Shown: piece by piece, positions 10,337 through 25,300 of the stretch
How positions within the stretch are numbered: the first letter of the stretch is position 1
How the letters are laid out: every line of letters begins with the position of its first letter
Source: Atherix ibis
Taxonomy: Eukaryota; Arthropoda; Insecta; Diptera; Athericidae
Assembly (NCBI GenBank): GCA_958298945.1
Contig: OY282607.1
Coordinates: 47,965,020 to 48,029,019 of the forward strand
Direction of reading: 5' to 3'
Length of the DNA: 64,000 nt
The notes under the pieces: model-generated
Database searches by the model: none
Seen by the model: only the letters and a program-made list of their open reading frames with translations
Told to the model about the DNA's origin: nothing
Made by a program: the position numbers and the translations under genes

Positions 10337-13300
10337 CTAAAAATGAAGAAAGAAAGATTAACTTAACCCAATATGAATAATTTAAAATATGAAGAAAAAA
10401 AATGATTGTAAATATATGAACTTATAGTTAGTTAAGTGAAAGTGAGGTGTTAAGCTCAAATAGAAAAACCAAACTGAATTGTTTGGCATTTCTTTTCAAA
10501 CACTCATAACTATGTTGTGACTTAGCGGAACTTACCAGCAATAGAGGATCGGCGTGTGTACTTGAATTAACTAAGCTGAACACCATGGCAATCACAAACG
10601 GATTTAGCAAATAAATTGCATACGATAGTTTATTGAGATGCTGGAAGACATTCCATTCAAGGAACTTTGACCACCAGACACCACGGCCAGTCGCACTACC
10701 AACTATCATCCATGAAACAGCTGCAGAAAATGACGCTCTGCCCAGCACAATTAATGTAATTGACCAGAACTGTGGTATGTCTCTTTTTGCGGTTGAGAAG
10801 ATACATGCAAAAAATATAACAATTGCCATATTCCAAAGGCATTTGTCCGTTGTTGGGCTAGTTTGCAATTTGCCGTTGTTTGTCACCAAAAACCAACCTG
10901 TCCCGACCCCCATTAAATATGGCATTATTCTTATAAACGGATTGATATATATCTCAGTGCCTGTATTATAAATAACATCGAAAGATATTCGATAATGTGA
11001 TCGAAAACAGACAATATAACTCCAAAAAATCGATGTTATCAATGATGCAACAAATATTTTCTTTGCACGGCCTGGATTTCTATTCAATAAAATTAGAATT
11101 GAGCAAATAAAAACCATTTAAAAAAAAATCTTTTAACATTACTTCGCATATAGAAATAGTAACAATGTTGACACTATAAAGAATTGCATCTCACAAGCTA
11201 AAGACCATGTCCAGTTTAAACACAACTCATCCTGATGGAAAAAATTTTGAATAAAGAAAATATTTCTCCACCAATATTTCGAACACGTTTGATCGTATCG
11301 CTCATGGATGTGGAATATTGAAACGTCTTCCATATAGGCTGTTGAAATTTCAACCAATCCTGTCAATACTAAATACAGTGGTGCTAATCTATAATTGTTA
11401 CAAAATATAATCTACAGTAACCAAATTACGTACAATTGTTTACGATTTGCTTACCTTAAATAACGATGAAGAAGAAGCTTACAGAACATTTTCATATTTG
11501 CCCTTAAGTTATTTTCTTGAATTATTTTTATGTTCTTTTCATTTTTTATAAAATTATAAGCCAATAAGAAACCACTATAATATAATTATAATAATAACAG
11601 TATATTAAAATAATATGGGAAGGAAATCACTGACAACAGTGGCTTACCTAATTGTAAAGAAAACATCAACAAGTAATGGAGCAGTGCTGACATATTGAAA
11701 AAATAGTCTTTCGCCGTAAGAAAGTAAAAATATTTTGTTATCTACTGTAAAATACATATACCAAATAACATGAAATATCAAAATCCAGAGGCATGAAACT
11801 GATCTTAGTCCATTGATAACAGGAAAAACTCCTCCGCTCCTAGTCGATCCGATAGTAAATAGTGACTTCCAGTTGTCCATTAAATCGAAACACTTTACAA
11901 AATGATACACAATATTTTCTGAACGATTTATATTATGATTCGATTTAGTATTGTGTTCATTGCTTTTATTCTTACTTATATCTTGGGCATTTAAAATATC
12001 ACTTTTGTCAGAACCTGCATTATTCTTCTCATCAACTACTGAATATGGTTCATAACAAAGTGCAATCACTATCATAACAATTGTGAAAAAAAGAAATGCT
12101 CCAACAATTTTTATACTCCTTTTAGTAAAGAAATTATCTTGTAATTTTAAATCTTTTATATGAACAACTTCAGGATGAATATCATAAATATTTCCTTCAT
12201 CGAATAAATCTCTTTCCATGTACTTTTGTGTTAAGTTATAAACTTCAGAATTTGAACAGGACTTTGGCAAACATAAGCCAATGTGAATAATTCTCTAAAA
12301 AAAAAATCAAATATATTTTATTAATGATACTTTAATTAATTCTATATGCAATTACCTCTGACATAAATTTTATTTCAACTTGCCAAGGTGAATTGTGACG
12401 AACGTATATAACACGATATTCCATTTGAAATGGTGCAACATCATTAATTAATCCTTTCTTCATAGCTCTCTGGTATTGGTCGGATAATGTTATATAGACA
12501 GGATCTTGTACTGCCTCACATCCATGCCGGCTCCCTAACCAGTAATTATGTCCCCACAAGAAACCTGACTCCTTAGTTCCAGAAGAGTCCAAAACTGTAA
12601 ATTGAAAAATAAACAAGAACTTTAATAAATTATAATGCATTTTCCACTGTGAAAAATTATTACTAAAATATCGCAAATTAAAGTCAAACGAATGAGAACT
12701 TTATTTTTATACAAATTTTAATATTTATAAATAAATGTTTTATTATCGGATATTTGCTCATATCTTAACCCCATTACTTATTTACTGTTAATTATCGTAT
12801 ACCCCCCCTTGGAGGTTGCCAGCAGGAAAAATAATTTAATAATACACGGTGTCATGGAAACTGAGAAAAACTACGAAGAACTTTTTTATATGATAAGTAA
12901 CACCTTCGTAAAAACCAATATCAAAATCGAAAGATATGATATAGATAAATATTATAGACTGGGACGTAAGCATGAAAAAAAAAAATTAGACCCATACTAA
13001 TCGCCTTTACTTCTTATCAAAAGAAAGTAGAAATACTGAAAAACAAGATAAAAATGCCTGACCAGACTTACATAACGGAAGATTTTTCAAAGGAAACAAT
13101 AGAACTACGCAAAAATCTACAGCGACAATTGAAGCAAGAAAGAGAAAGAGGGAATGAAGCCTTCATTAAGAATAATAAACTCATAGTAAAAGGAAAACCA
13201 GAAGTTGAAAAAAGAAAAAGAGACTCGTCCTTGTCACCTGCGAACATTCAAACACCAACATTACCCACGGAAAAGGAAAAAAATTACCTTAGCCCCATCC

Positions 13301-16300
13301 AAGTTGCACAAAACAGATGCATTTGCTTATATGCGAGCCAGATCTCATTCAATGTCGGAGAAACACCCACAACAACAAAAAATATAGGAAATACCAGACA
13401 CCAGAAACTTGAGAACAAAAAACAATAAAGAAACAACATTAATAAAAAACGAACTGATTTCCAATACGGTTGGTCACCGCGGGATAATAGACCACCACCC
13501 CCAAGAGCTTAAAGAAGAGAAGTCCAATGAAACACTACGTAAAAAACAATACTCTGAAAGTACGAAACAAAAGACGAGTAATAAATTCAACATAGCTACA
13601 CTTAACACAAGATCAATAAAGTCACAAGAATCTTTACTAGAGCTAGAACATGCATTAGAAACCGTGAACTGGGACATTATAGGCTTAAGCGACGTAAGAA
13701 GAGCGGAGGAGAAAACGGAAGAACATGACAAATATATATAATATCACCTTAATGTAAAGGCTGGGATATACGGAGTAGGGTTTATGATTAAAAAATATTT
13801 GAAAAAAGAGATAACAGAATCCCGAGGAATATCAGACAGGATTGCCATTTTGAATATAAAACTCCCTGGATATAAAGAACCAACTTCAATAGTCCAAGTA
13901 TATGCCCCAACTGAAGTTAACCAGAAAGACCTAAAAGATGAATTTTACAATAAACTTAACCAAATTATGCCTAATTTAAGTAAAACAATTATCTTAATGG
14001 GAGATTTTAACAGTCAAATTGGAAAGATAAACAAGAACGAGGACAATATACTCGGACCATACCCTACTGGAAAAAGGAATGATAATGGACAAAGACTGAT
14101 AAATTTTGCATTAGAAAATAACCTACACATCATGAACAGCTACTACAAAAGAAAACAAAATAGAAAATGGACATGGGTGTCACCAGATGGGAAGACAAGA
14201 AATGAAATAGATTATATCCTCACCAACAAACCTAAAATATTTTCGAATATTGATGTTGTCCATCAACTCAACTACAGCACAGATCACAGAATGCTTAGAG
14301 GACAAATGTATACATTAAAACCAAAAATACCGAGGAAAATTTTCATAGTAGCAAAAAACCATTACCTCTCCCAATTGTTAGCGATATTCTCCCAATTGTA
14401 AGCGAATTTGAAAACAAAAAACAATGCCAAATATGCTCAGGAGAAATATGACGCTCTTGAAAACGAATTAAAGAAAGTAGAAAACGAATCTAAAATAAAT
14501 AACAAAATTAAGGACAAAATAGGTCCAGAGGCAAGAAGTTTACTTATGCAGAGGAAGTCCATATTTAAAGACAGAAAAAACAACAAGAAGAAGATCGAAA
14601 GTCTAAGTAAAGAAATAAATATACAAATCAGGAAATATAGACAAGAAAAAAGGAATAATATAATAAATGATTATATAGAAAAAAAAACAGGAGGAGTTAG
14701 GATAGCATTAAAAGAGCTTCGAGAAAGTACAAACTGGATAGACAATATGACACACCAGAAAGATAAGAGAAAGAAGACCGATAGAATCGAAATATTAGAC
14801 ATAGCCACGGATTACTACCGTGAGCTATACGACAACGACAAAACACCAGACGAAATCCACCAACTAACTGAAAACGATACAAATAATAACGAAGAAATTC
14901 CAAGTATACTGAAAGAAGAAGTAGAAAAAGCTATTAAATCTCAAAAAAGAGGCAAAGCACCAGGAGCCAGGAGAAGATGGCATATCTAACGAAATTATGA
15001 TAGGAACATCTGATATTATAGTAGACACTATTACAGATTTATTTAACCAAATTTTTGAGACAGAATGTAACAGTTCGGCTGAAAAGTTGAGAACCATGAC
15101 GTCTAGATGGCGCCTCTTGCAAAAATTATCACAAGGCACCATGCTTCAAATGATTCCTGTCAAAATTTGACAGCAATCGGTCGATTGGTTCGTGAGATAT
15201 AGCATTTTGAGTGGAGCAACTTTTGTTATTGAAAAAAAAATGGATAAAGACGAATTTCGTGTATTGATAAAGCATTGCTTTTTGATGAAAAAAATACAGT
15301 GGAAACCAAAGCATGGTTTGGCAAACGTTACCTGGACTCTGCTCCAGCTATTTCAACTGTGGAATATTGGTTTCGTCAATTTCGAACTGGTCGTACGAGC
15401 ACAGTTGATGCAGAACGCAGTGGACGCCCAAAAGAGGTGGTGACGGCAGAAAACATCAAAAAAATCCACAAAATAATTTTAAATGACCGTAAAGTGAAGT
15501 TGAGCGAGATAGCTGAGACTCTGAAGATATCGAAAGAGCGTGTTGGACATAGCGTGCATGAATATTTGGGCATGCGAAAGCTGTGTGCAAAGTGGGTGCC
15601 GCGTGAGCTCACTGTGGACCAAAAACAACAACGTGTTGATGATTCTGAGCAGTGTTTGGAGCTGTTCAAGCGCAATAAACCCAAATTTTTGCGTCGATAT
15701 GTGACAATGGATGAAACATGGCTCCGTCACTACACTCCAGAGTCCAATCGGCAGTCGGCAGACTGGAGAGCGAGCGATGAACCGAATCCAAAGCGTGGAA
15801 AGACGCAACAGTCGGCTGGCAAGGTGATGGCGTCTGTATTTTGGGATGCGCATGGTATTATATTCATTGACTATCTCCAGAAGGGACAGACGATAAACAG
15901 CGACTATTATATAGCGTTATTGGATCGTTTGATGAAAGAAATCGCTAAGAAACAGCCTCATTTGAAGAAGAAAAAAGTGTTGTTTCACCAAGACAATGCA
16001 CCGTGTCACAAGTCGATGAAAACGATGGTCAAACGATGAATTGGGCTACGAATTGCTTCCCCATCCACCGTATTCTCCAGATCTGGCCCCCAGCGACTTT
16101 TTTCTGTTTGCAGACCTCAAGAGAATGCTCGCTGGCAGGAAATTTAAAACCGATTGCCGAAACTGAGGCCTATTTTCAGGCAAAACCGAAAGAGTACTAT
16201 AAAAATGGTATTGAAAAGTTGGAAGATCGCTATAATCGCTGTATCGCCCTCGAAGGCAACTATGTTGAATAATAAAAATGAATTTTGCAAAAAAAAATAT

Positions 16301-19300
16301 TTCTACTGTGTTTCGTTCTAAACTTTTCTGCCGAACTGTTATACCTCATCAGTGGACCACGTCAACTATAATACTACTACATAAAAAGGGAAATAAAGAC
16401 AACATAACTAACTACAGACCCATCAGCCTGATGTCGAACGTATATAAAATCTTTTCCAAAATACTGTTGAATCGTTTAACAAAGACTTTGGATGAAAACC
16501 AACCCAGAGAACAAGCAGGCTTTCGCAAGGACTTTTCAACAATCGACCACATACACACCATAAAACAAGTTATCCAGAAATGTACAGAATATGGTATCAA
16601 TTACTATTTGGCGTTTGTAGACTATAATAAAGCTTTCGACTCATTAAAACATACAAAAATATAGGAAGCGCTTACAACACAAGGGGTTGAAAACAAGTAC
16701 ATACAAATTGTTAAAAATATATACAAGAACATGAAAGCGAAAATAAGAACAGAAAGAGTAGGTGTATACTTCACTATAAAAAGAGGAGTCCGACAGGGAG
16801 ACCCCCACTATCACCCAAACTTTTCTCGGCGGTGCTTGAATATATATTTAAACGTCTCGAATGGAGTCAATTTGGACTAAACATTAACGGAATGCAACTA
16901 AACCATTTAAGATTTGCAGACGATCTAATTCTTATCTCTGAAGACCAGAGAAGCCTGCAAGCAATTCTTGAACAGTTGGTGTACGAAAGTGAAAAAGTCG
17001 GACTCTCCATGAATAATACAAAAACCAAAGTAATGACTAATTCCGACAAAATTACCATTACAGTCAACGGCAACAAAATAGAGTACGTCGATGAATATAC
17101 ATACCTAGGACAGATAATATCACCAAAATACCTTACAACCAAAGAAATAAACAACAGAGTACAATTAGCATGGAAAAGATACTGGTCTCTTAAAGAAATT
17201 GTCAAAAACCCGCAGGTACCACTTAAAGCAAAGAAAAAAATATTTGATTCCTGTATTCTACCTATCATGACATACGGATGTCAAACTTGGAGTCTAACAA
17301 AACAAAACTTACACAAACTAGTAACCTGTCAACACAGCATGGAGCGAAGTATGCTCAAAGTCAAGTTAAGAGACAAAGTAAAACTAGGAAAATTACGTAA
17401 CCAAACTAAAATTAACGATGTAACATACTGCATAAGAAAATTAAAATGGAGTTGGGCAGGTCATATGATCAGGAGTAAACAAGAAAAATGGGCTAAGGAT
17501 GCAACCGAATGGTGTCCAAGACAAAATAAAAAAAAGAAAGGGAGGCAGCTTCTGAGATGGGAGGACGATATTCGGAAAATAGCCGGTGCTACTTGGAAGA
17601 GGACGACTCATGACCGGAAAGTGTGGCAAGCTCTAGGGGAGGCCTTTGCGCAAACGCAAGACAATCTCAAAACCGGTGTCAATTAACATAAGTGATAGTA
17701 ACTTTCTTCTAAGATTGTTAAATAAAGGCTATTATTATTATTATTATCGTATAAAATGAGCCAAAAATATAACTTTATAATATATCAAGGACAGATTTAG
17801 AATTGATAGTTTAATATAAAAATTTATTTGTATTGTATTTACGATAATTATTCACTTATACCTAATTTGAAATATGGATTATTTAGTACTAGGACACATA
17901 ATTGAGAAAATTCAAAACGAGCAGAAAATATTTGCTTATAAATAAGGAAATGTTAACAAGCACATTCTAGTTGAAGATCTATGCAGCCAAACCAAATATT
18001 GATTCTTTTTTCTTTATTATACAATAGTAAGTAGGAAATCGCCATAAGGCATTACTTTGTGGGGCAGGGATTTATCGAAATCAGTACTCTGATAAATTTT
18101 ACTACCGTTTTCTTTCACTCTTATCTAGAAGTAGTATTTTTAGGACAGCCTCCCAAGCAGTTGTCGAGTTCAACATCAGAGCCAGTTTTGGCACTGCCAT
18201 ATTACCGGGTTTTCATCCGGTCAGTAGCCCGTAGTCTGAATGGCATTCATCTTATCTCTCAAATCCAGTGCATACTATGTCATATTACTTGGTATTTCTG
18301 GTGGAGTTCCAGTAAGTAGATACGGTGGCAACCGCTGTTCTATACGAGAGAAGAAACAGGGGAATATCAATTTCTGGAATGGCATTTGGTTAAGGAACAG
18401 GGTATTTAGTCAAATGATATTCCAGACTTTGATTAAATTATTCAGCCATGATATGAGATTGTGCAGGCTTAGCGAATTCCCATAAGCTGACACATTTCTT
18501 TGTGTTTTCGCAAATTCCTCAAAATTTCTATCTTGATCATAGAGATTTTATAGAGTAACTCTCCGTTATTCTTATTTCCTGCTGATTCGGTATTGCAAGT
18601 GATAGTCATTTATTCGGAGTTTCCCATTTACGGCACAGTAATCTATTGTGCACCATTAAAGTGTCAAGTACGCTTCTTTAGTTGCACTCATACTTGGACG
18701 GAACCACCGTCAGTCATTACTTCGTAGTATAGGGATTGAACGAAATTACTACTCTGGTTTATTACTACTATCGTTTTCTGTCAAGCTCATCCAGACGTAG
18801 TCTTTTTATGACTGTTGTCGCAAAGACTTCGACAGCCTCCCAAGCCGTTCTCGAGTTCAACATCAGGGCCACTACATTCTCCGGTGTTAGTGCAGTTCTG
18901 AGCCTCTTTTCTTTTTGCATTGAATAGGGTGCAGTATTAAAACACGCGCTCCATGCTCTCAACCACGCGTACATTGAGCGAGAATCAAATTAAAAGCGAA
19001 ACTGACAAGCCCGGACACATCCATGTCCCGTCAAAAATAGGAATAGGTAGTAACCAACATCTGCCATCAGTGTCATTATCCCAACGATTTTCCCACCTCC
19101 TCTTGGACTCATTTCTTTCCTCCGGACAAGCATCGGATCGCGCCACAGCGTCATACCAACCTCTCCGGCGGTACAGCCTCTGCCGCTCATCTGCCAATAT
19201 TTCAATCGGCATCATTCTGGCCACAATACAAATGACCTCATAAGACACTGTTCGGAATCCGTAAGGCACGCTTAATGCACTCCTACGGTAGACTGAGACA

Positions 19301-22300
19301 ACTCCACGTAAGTAGGTTGCTCTAATCAATCTATCGGCCTATATTTTCGAAGCAAACAGTAGGATTAACACGACCATGGTCGCCTACAGAGTTCTCCTGC
19401 TCTGTCTGGGTCTTCTAAAATTCGTCATTACCCCAGCAGCCTTCCCAATAACATATAGTAGGTGCTCCTGAAGCCACAGACTCACGTCAATTATCACCCT
19501 TAGGTACTTTAGAGATGGTCCCGATATCACCTTATGTTCACCAATCCTAATAGTGATATTCTCCCTTCTCTTTCTGCCCGTGATTAGGACTGCCTCTATC
19601 TTATGGTCTGCAAGTCCAGAAGCCAACTTTGAGCTGAAGCAACAATATCATTACAGATCTGTTCTACTTCTTCCACGGATTTGGCCACTACAATCACAGC
19701 AACATTGTCAGCGAATATGACGATTCTCGCTTCCAATGGGATATAGAGGCTGAGACTACCATCATGACTTTGTATTGCAAGTGATAGTTATTTCTTCGCG
19801 GAGTTTCCCATTTACGGCAGAGCAATCCATTATGTATTATTAAATTATCCCACAGTGCCAAATACGCTTCTGTAGTTGCACTCATGCTTGAAGTTTCAAA
19901 CTAATTAGGTTTCTCTGTCCCATTTTTAAGCCATTCGAAGAACAGCTTTAAATCTCTATCCTTCTCTTCTGCACATCGCAGGATATCGTTACTCCCTTAC
20001 TGCATAAGAGCATCTATTCTTATGCTTCTCACAACCTCAGCTTCTTTAGCTTTTTGTCGTATAAAATGTTTACAGTCATTTATGCAAGGCCTTCTCGATA
20101 AAGCTTCCACAATGCCCGTTGAAGCTCTTTGAAAGAATACTTCCACGCACCCGCATATTAAGATAATTAGCAGCGGATATAATAGTTCCGCTTAAGATTT
20201 TATATTTCATCAGTTATAAACATTACTACTATAAATGCCGATATATTGTATAACATTTAAGGGATACGATCATATGTTCATTTATATTTCAGTGAACGAT
20301 AAAAATAAAATTTCAGGACATTAATTTATTTTTTTAAATAATAAATAGAATAAAATTTAAAGCTCAATATTATAAATACAAAATCTATCACAATCGTAAG
20401 GATTAGAGTATAAACAACTGCCGTGGGTGGCCAATGTATACATTTAAAAATAATAACTAATGTAAGTATGACTAAAGGTAGGGAAAACTCCAGGCAAATG
20501 CACCATGAACGCTGGCATACTCCAACAATAGCTGCTTTGTTAATGAACAAAATAACCGTTAAGGGGGCAATAAAAACCCTCAATTGATACACCAAAGACC
20601 ACTATACCCTCGTAGAGTAACTCTTTGGTGCAGCATTTGGGTCGGCGGCAATATTGGACCATATTTCTTTGAGGATGCTGTAGGTATGGACATGACGGAA
20701 AGCTTTCTTCTGTCCGATTTGGATCAATTAGACCCAGAGAACATGTGGTTCCAACAATACGGTACCACATGAGACACCGAATAAAGTCAAAAAGTAGTAA
20801 TATCGACTGGCTGTCATGATCCCCTCATTTGAGACCTCCCGACTTCTTCCTATGAAGGTATTTGAAGAAACAAGTATAAACTTAAAAACCAACCCCAACC
20901 TCGATGCTTAAGAACAACATTCGAAACGATATTGCTGAAAAAACAACAGAAGACTGCGAAAATATTATGAAAAATGTGCTTAAAAGAGCTCGCATTTGCG
21001 CTATGGCCAGAGGTAAGTATTTGACCGACGGCATATTCCATACCTAATGCTAAAGACCATATAATCAATCATTAAAGAGTTCTAAAAAAAAAATTCGATC
21101 AGGAACATAGAACGCACCCTGTATAAATCAACCTTGTTGAAGCATATCCCGAGGAATGTTTTGAAACTAACTATCTTACGGCTGGATTCGCAGTTTGTTA
21201 CGAGGGTCGGTCAATAAGTCCTTAGAAAAAGATGGAAAAAAACTGTTTTTTTTTTAAAAAAATTTATTTTCCATTTAGCTCTATACACTTTTTCAACCGT
21301 TTTTCCAAAAATTTTATCCCGTCCAAAAAATAGGATTTCGGAAGTTCTGCAAAATACTCATCCGTTTGAGCAATGACGTCCTCGTTGGAAGTGAACCGTC
21401 GTCCGCCAAGCCATTTCTTCAGATTGGGGAAAAGAAAATAGTCACTCGGGGCCAAATCTGGTGAATAAGCGGGATGCTGCAACAATTCCATTCTCAATTC
21501 CACAATTTTGGCCATGGAAACAGCGCAGGTGTGCACACGCGCATTGTCCTGATGCAAGAGGATTTTTTTCTTCTTCAGATGGGGGTATTTCTCTTTGATT
21601 TCCTCGCTCAACCATTGCAATAACAACGCGTAATACGCTCCTGTTTTTGGTTTTTCTCTTTTCCAAGTAGTCGATAAAAATGATGCCCTGCGAATCCCAA
21701 AAGACCGTGGCCATCACCTTGCCGGCCGATGGCACAGTTTTTGCCTTCTTCGGAGTCCGTTCACCCTTGAAAATCCACTGTGATGACTGTCTCTTCGTTT
21801 CTGGAGTGTAGTAGTGTATCCAGGTTTCGTTCACAGTGACATATCGACGAAGGAATTCGGCAGGATTGCGATGAAAGAGTGCCAACATAGCCTCAGAGTC
21901 CACTACACGATTGCGCTTATTCTCCTCTGAGAGCAAACGCGGCACCCATCTTGCCGAAATTTTTTTTGCAAAATTGAAGCGACTGTACCTTGTGATATGC
22001 CCGTGGCCTCAACTAATTCGCGCACTTTAATTCGCCGATCGTTCAAAATCAGATCGTGGATTTTGTCGATGATTTCAGGAGTAGACACCTCAACTGGGCG
22101 TCCTGAACGATGTTCATCTTTTGTGGATGAACGGTCACGTTTAAATTCATTCACCCAATTGTAAACCGTCGCAAAAACAGGTGCAGATGTGCCATAAACT
22201 GAATCCAACTCGGCTTTGATTTCTTTCGGGATTAAGCCTTTCAAATGGAGATGTTTGATGACAGCCCTAAACTCGCTTTTTTCCATTGTTATGCACAAAT

Positions 22301-25300
22301 AAATGTCGTTAACTTTAATCGACGATAGAAATTGACCTACGCTATGGATCGAGCTGAAATTTTGACAGCTTTCCTGTCGATAATGCTACTTACAAAAAAA
22401 AACCGACACTACGAGCGCAATTTCTTGAATTTTCAAAGGACTTATTGAACGACCCTTGTAACTTGATAGAAAAAATGAGTTTGCATTTGATAGAAAAAAA
22501 TTGCATGGTATTTATTTAAATAACTGTTTATTTCAACAATTTTTTTCTACTGTCTGAGGCTTTCCCACAAAATCAAACGTTCTGAAAGTAGTTGATCAAC
22601 TGGACTACCATCAAATTGTACCAATCAAATTGGTTAACAGGTTAAACCCGGTAAAATTCCACTGAATAAGTTCAAATTTCTTTACAATACACAATTCAGT
22701 AGTATTAATAATCGCAAAGCAATCGCGTAATAATTTAACATCTGTTACGTTTACTACTCGTATAAATGGTAAAAAAAATTACTGATGAAAAATCAATATT
22801 AATTATACATATTAGAAGCGTAATATAAGAAATGTTTTGCATCCTATTTCATGTTAAAAGCATTACTTTGAATTAAATTGTTTTAGCATTGCACCATTAG
22901 TTTGTCAATATAATTAGCACGATTCTGCTATTACCAGCGAACTACTAGGTAAGCCTCAACACTTATCTAAAAAATGCATTGAAAAATATCGCATACAAAT
23001 TATATGCCTTGTAATTATGATTATATTATAATTGTCCCTGAAATAAGTTTTTGTAAAACCGGTATTAACTATAATTTTGAAATTTAGTATATTTTTTAAT
23101 TCGCAACCGATTTACCGATGAGTAAGGACGTGACAATAAGTAGTGCTAAAAAAATTACAGTTATCCTTATTAACAGTTTAAATTTTGCAAAATATTTATA
23201 TTAATAAGTATTAAAAATAATAATATAAAGTGAAATATTTAAATGAAAAAATAGAACAAAAAAAAAAAAAACTTAAATAAAGTGTTTTATAAGTGACTAA
23301 ATAAAAATTGTTATTGAAAGATAGTAAAAAAAAAAAAAATCTGAGGTCACTGACCGACCAAGCACGGAATGTCAACGATAACCCATGAACGGTTATCGCA
23401 GTCAATGACAATGTCGTCTGCTGGTGATGATACAGATTCCACAGCCAGCAGAGAATTTTTGAAACCGGTTAGACGTCCTCGGCGTCCAAAAACATCGAAA
23501 CGAGACGTAACCACCATCAGCTCGCCTGGCTCATCGCCGAAGGCCAAGAACCAAAAGAAGTGAACGAACATGCCAGCACCGGTGCCAGCAGAAAAAGGGT
23601 TCAGGCAATAGATTTGCTCTATTGTCTGAAAATACATGCAGTGCGACAGTATCAAATTCACTTACACAAGCGAATACCGACAACACGTATAAGCCACCAC
23701 CTATCTTCGTCACAAATGTTACGAATATTGTTGACTTAGGTCGTGCCATTTCGAAAAGTATTGGTACTAACCAATTCGTTTGCAAGTGAAAAGCGAAAGG
23801 ACTTGCAATACAAGCCAAGTCTGGTGGTGCTTATAGAAGCATTGTGCAATTGTTAGAGGAAACGAAGGAAACGTTTCACACTTACCAACCAAAGGCAGAA
23901 AAGGCCTTCGAGGTGGTGATTCGTCACCTTCATCACACCACATGCGTCGATGAATTAAAAACCGAGTTAGAAATACTAGGACATAACGTCACTAGTATTT
24001 CCAATGTAAAAAAAGATTCTCCTTTGCCACTATTTTTCGTGTCTTTGAAACCGGCACCCAACAATAAGGACATATTCAAAGGCGATACACTAGTGTATAC
24101 CCGAATAAAGGTAGAAGAACCATACATTAGCAAAGCCATAGTCCAATGCTATAGATGCCAAGAGTGCGGGCACACCAAGGCTTACTGTTGGCATGATCCA
24201 AAATGCGTTAAATGTGCAGGTGAACACCTCACCAGGGAGTGCAGTAAAAGTAAGGAAATCCCAGCCAAATGTGTTCTCTGCGACGGTAGTCATCCCGCAA
24301 ACTATAAGGGTTGCTCCACTTATAAGAATCTTCCGGAGAAAATAAACCCAAACATCAAAAAGAACTTCCAATCGGCTACTATAAATAGCCAACCAGTGCA
24401 GCAAGGTTTATCATTTGCTGCGGTCGTGGCAGGCATTTCTAATACTGAGCAGCAACAGCAGAAGCAACATGAACCTCAACAACAGTAACAACAGCAGCCA
24501 CAACTACAACAACCGCAACAGCAACAATATAGCAGTAATAATTATATTCCCCATCCGTCATTGTTATCCCAAGATACATCTTCAATGTTCTCCCAATTAA
24601 CCAACACACTCATAGACCAACTAAATAAAATACTAACCCCACTTGTAAAAGCTTTCATGTCCATTATGTCAGCTTTATTTGTTATAGGAACGGAAATGGA
24701 TTCATGACAGACGCATCGACATTGCTCTATTGACTGAGACGCACTTCACATCCACGTCATACGTCATGATACGAGACTACGATACATACAGAACTGATCA
24801 TCCTGACAATACGGCGCATGGTGGAACAGCTATCCTTATAAGAAAATCCATTCAACATAACATTCACTCCAATTTCTCCTCTGAATCCCTGCAATCCACA
24901 GTTGTTACAATTGATACCTCCTTATTTAATCTTAATGTAGCATCTGTATATTGACCTCCCAATAAATCCACAACTGGTTCCGAATTTGTCTCCTTCTTAC
25001 ACGCACTTGGAGCCTCATTCCTTGCGGGTGGTGATTACAATGCTATACACTCTCAATGGGGTTTTTGCGTTGCTACCCCTCTTCAAGAAGCTCTGTCCCA
25101 TACATCATATCAAATAACCTCCCCTAGCATAAATTTCATCCTATTATACAAAATCGCTTAGTGACAATATTTCTTTATGGGAAGCCACTAGACGAATACT
25201 CTCGTACAAAAGAACATCACACCCACTGAAACAAAATGACGGTAACTGTACAAAAATAGGCAAAGAAAAAGCTGAAGTATTTGCTAAATATTTGATAAAT

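Larger units (their letters stand above)
12795..17748 (+). mobile_element. RTE-type non-LTR retrotransposon with nested mariner
   Basis: A two-domain element: an N-terminal leader protein, an EEP endonuclease of the type often annotated craniofacial development protein 2-like, and a reverse transcriptase with FADD. It ends in an ATT/TTA microsatellite tail at about 17726-17748, as usual for RTE elements. It is interrupted at 15070-16339 by an irritans mariner flanked by TA. The 5' boundary is approximate. Confidence 0.85.

Noticed and set aside
10428..10535. Read-through of exon 6 past LLL to a stop at 10428
   Set aside because: A perfect GTAAGT donor sits at the end of the hydrophobic segment. 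The read-through residues are polar and do not match the family, and the exon at 10211-10336 supplies the expected last helix in phase.
17726..17748. ATT/TTA microsatellite as an independent repeat
   Set aside because: It is the expected 3' tail of the RTE element and ends exactly where the RTE homology ends.
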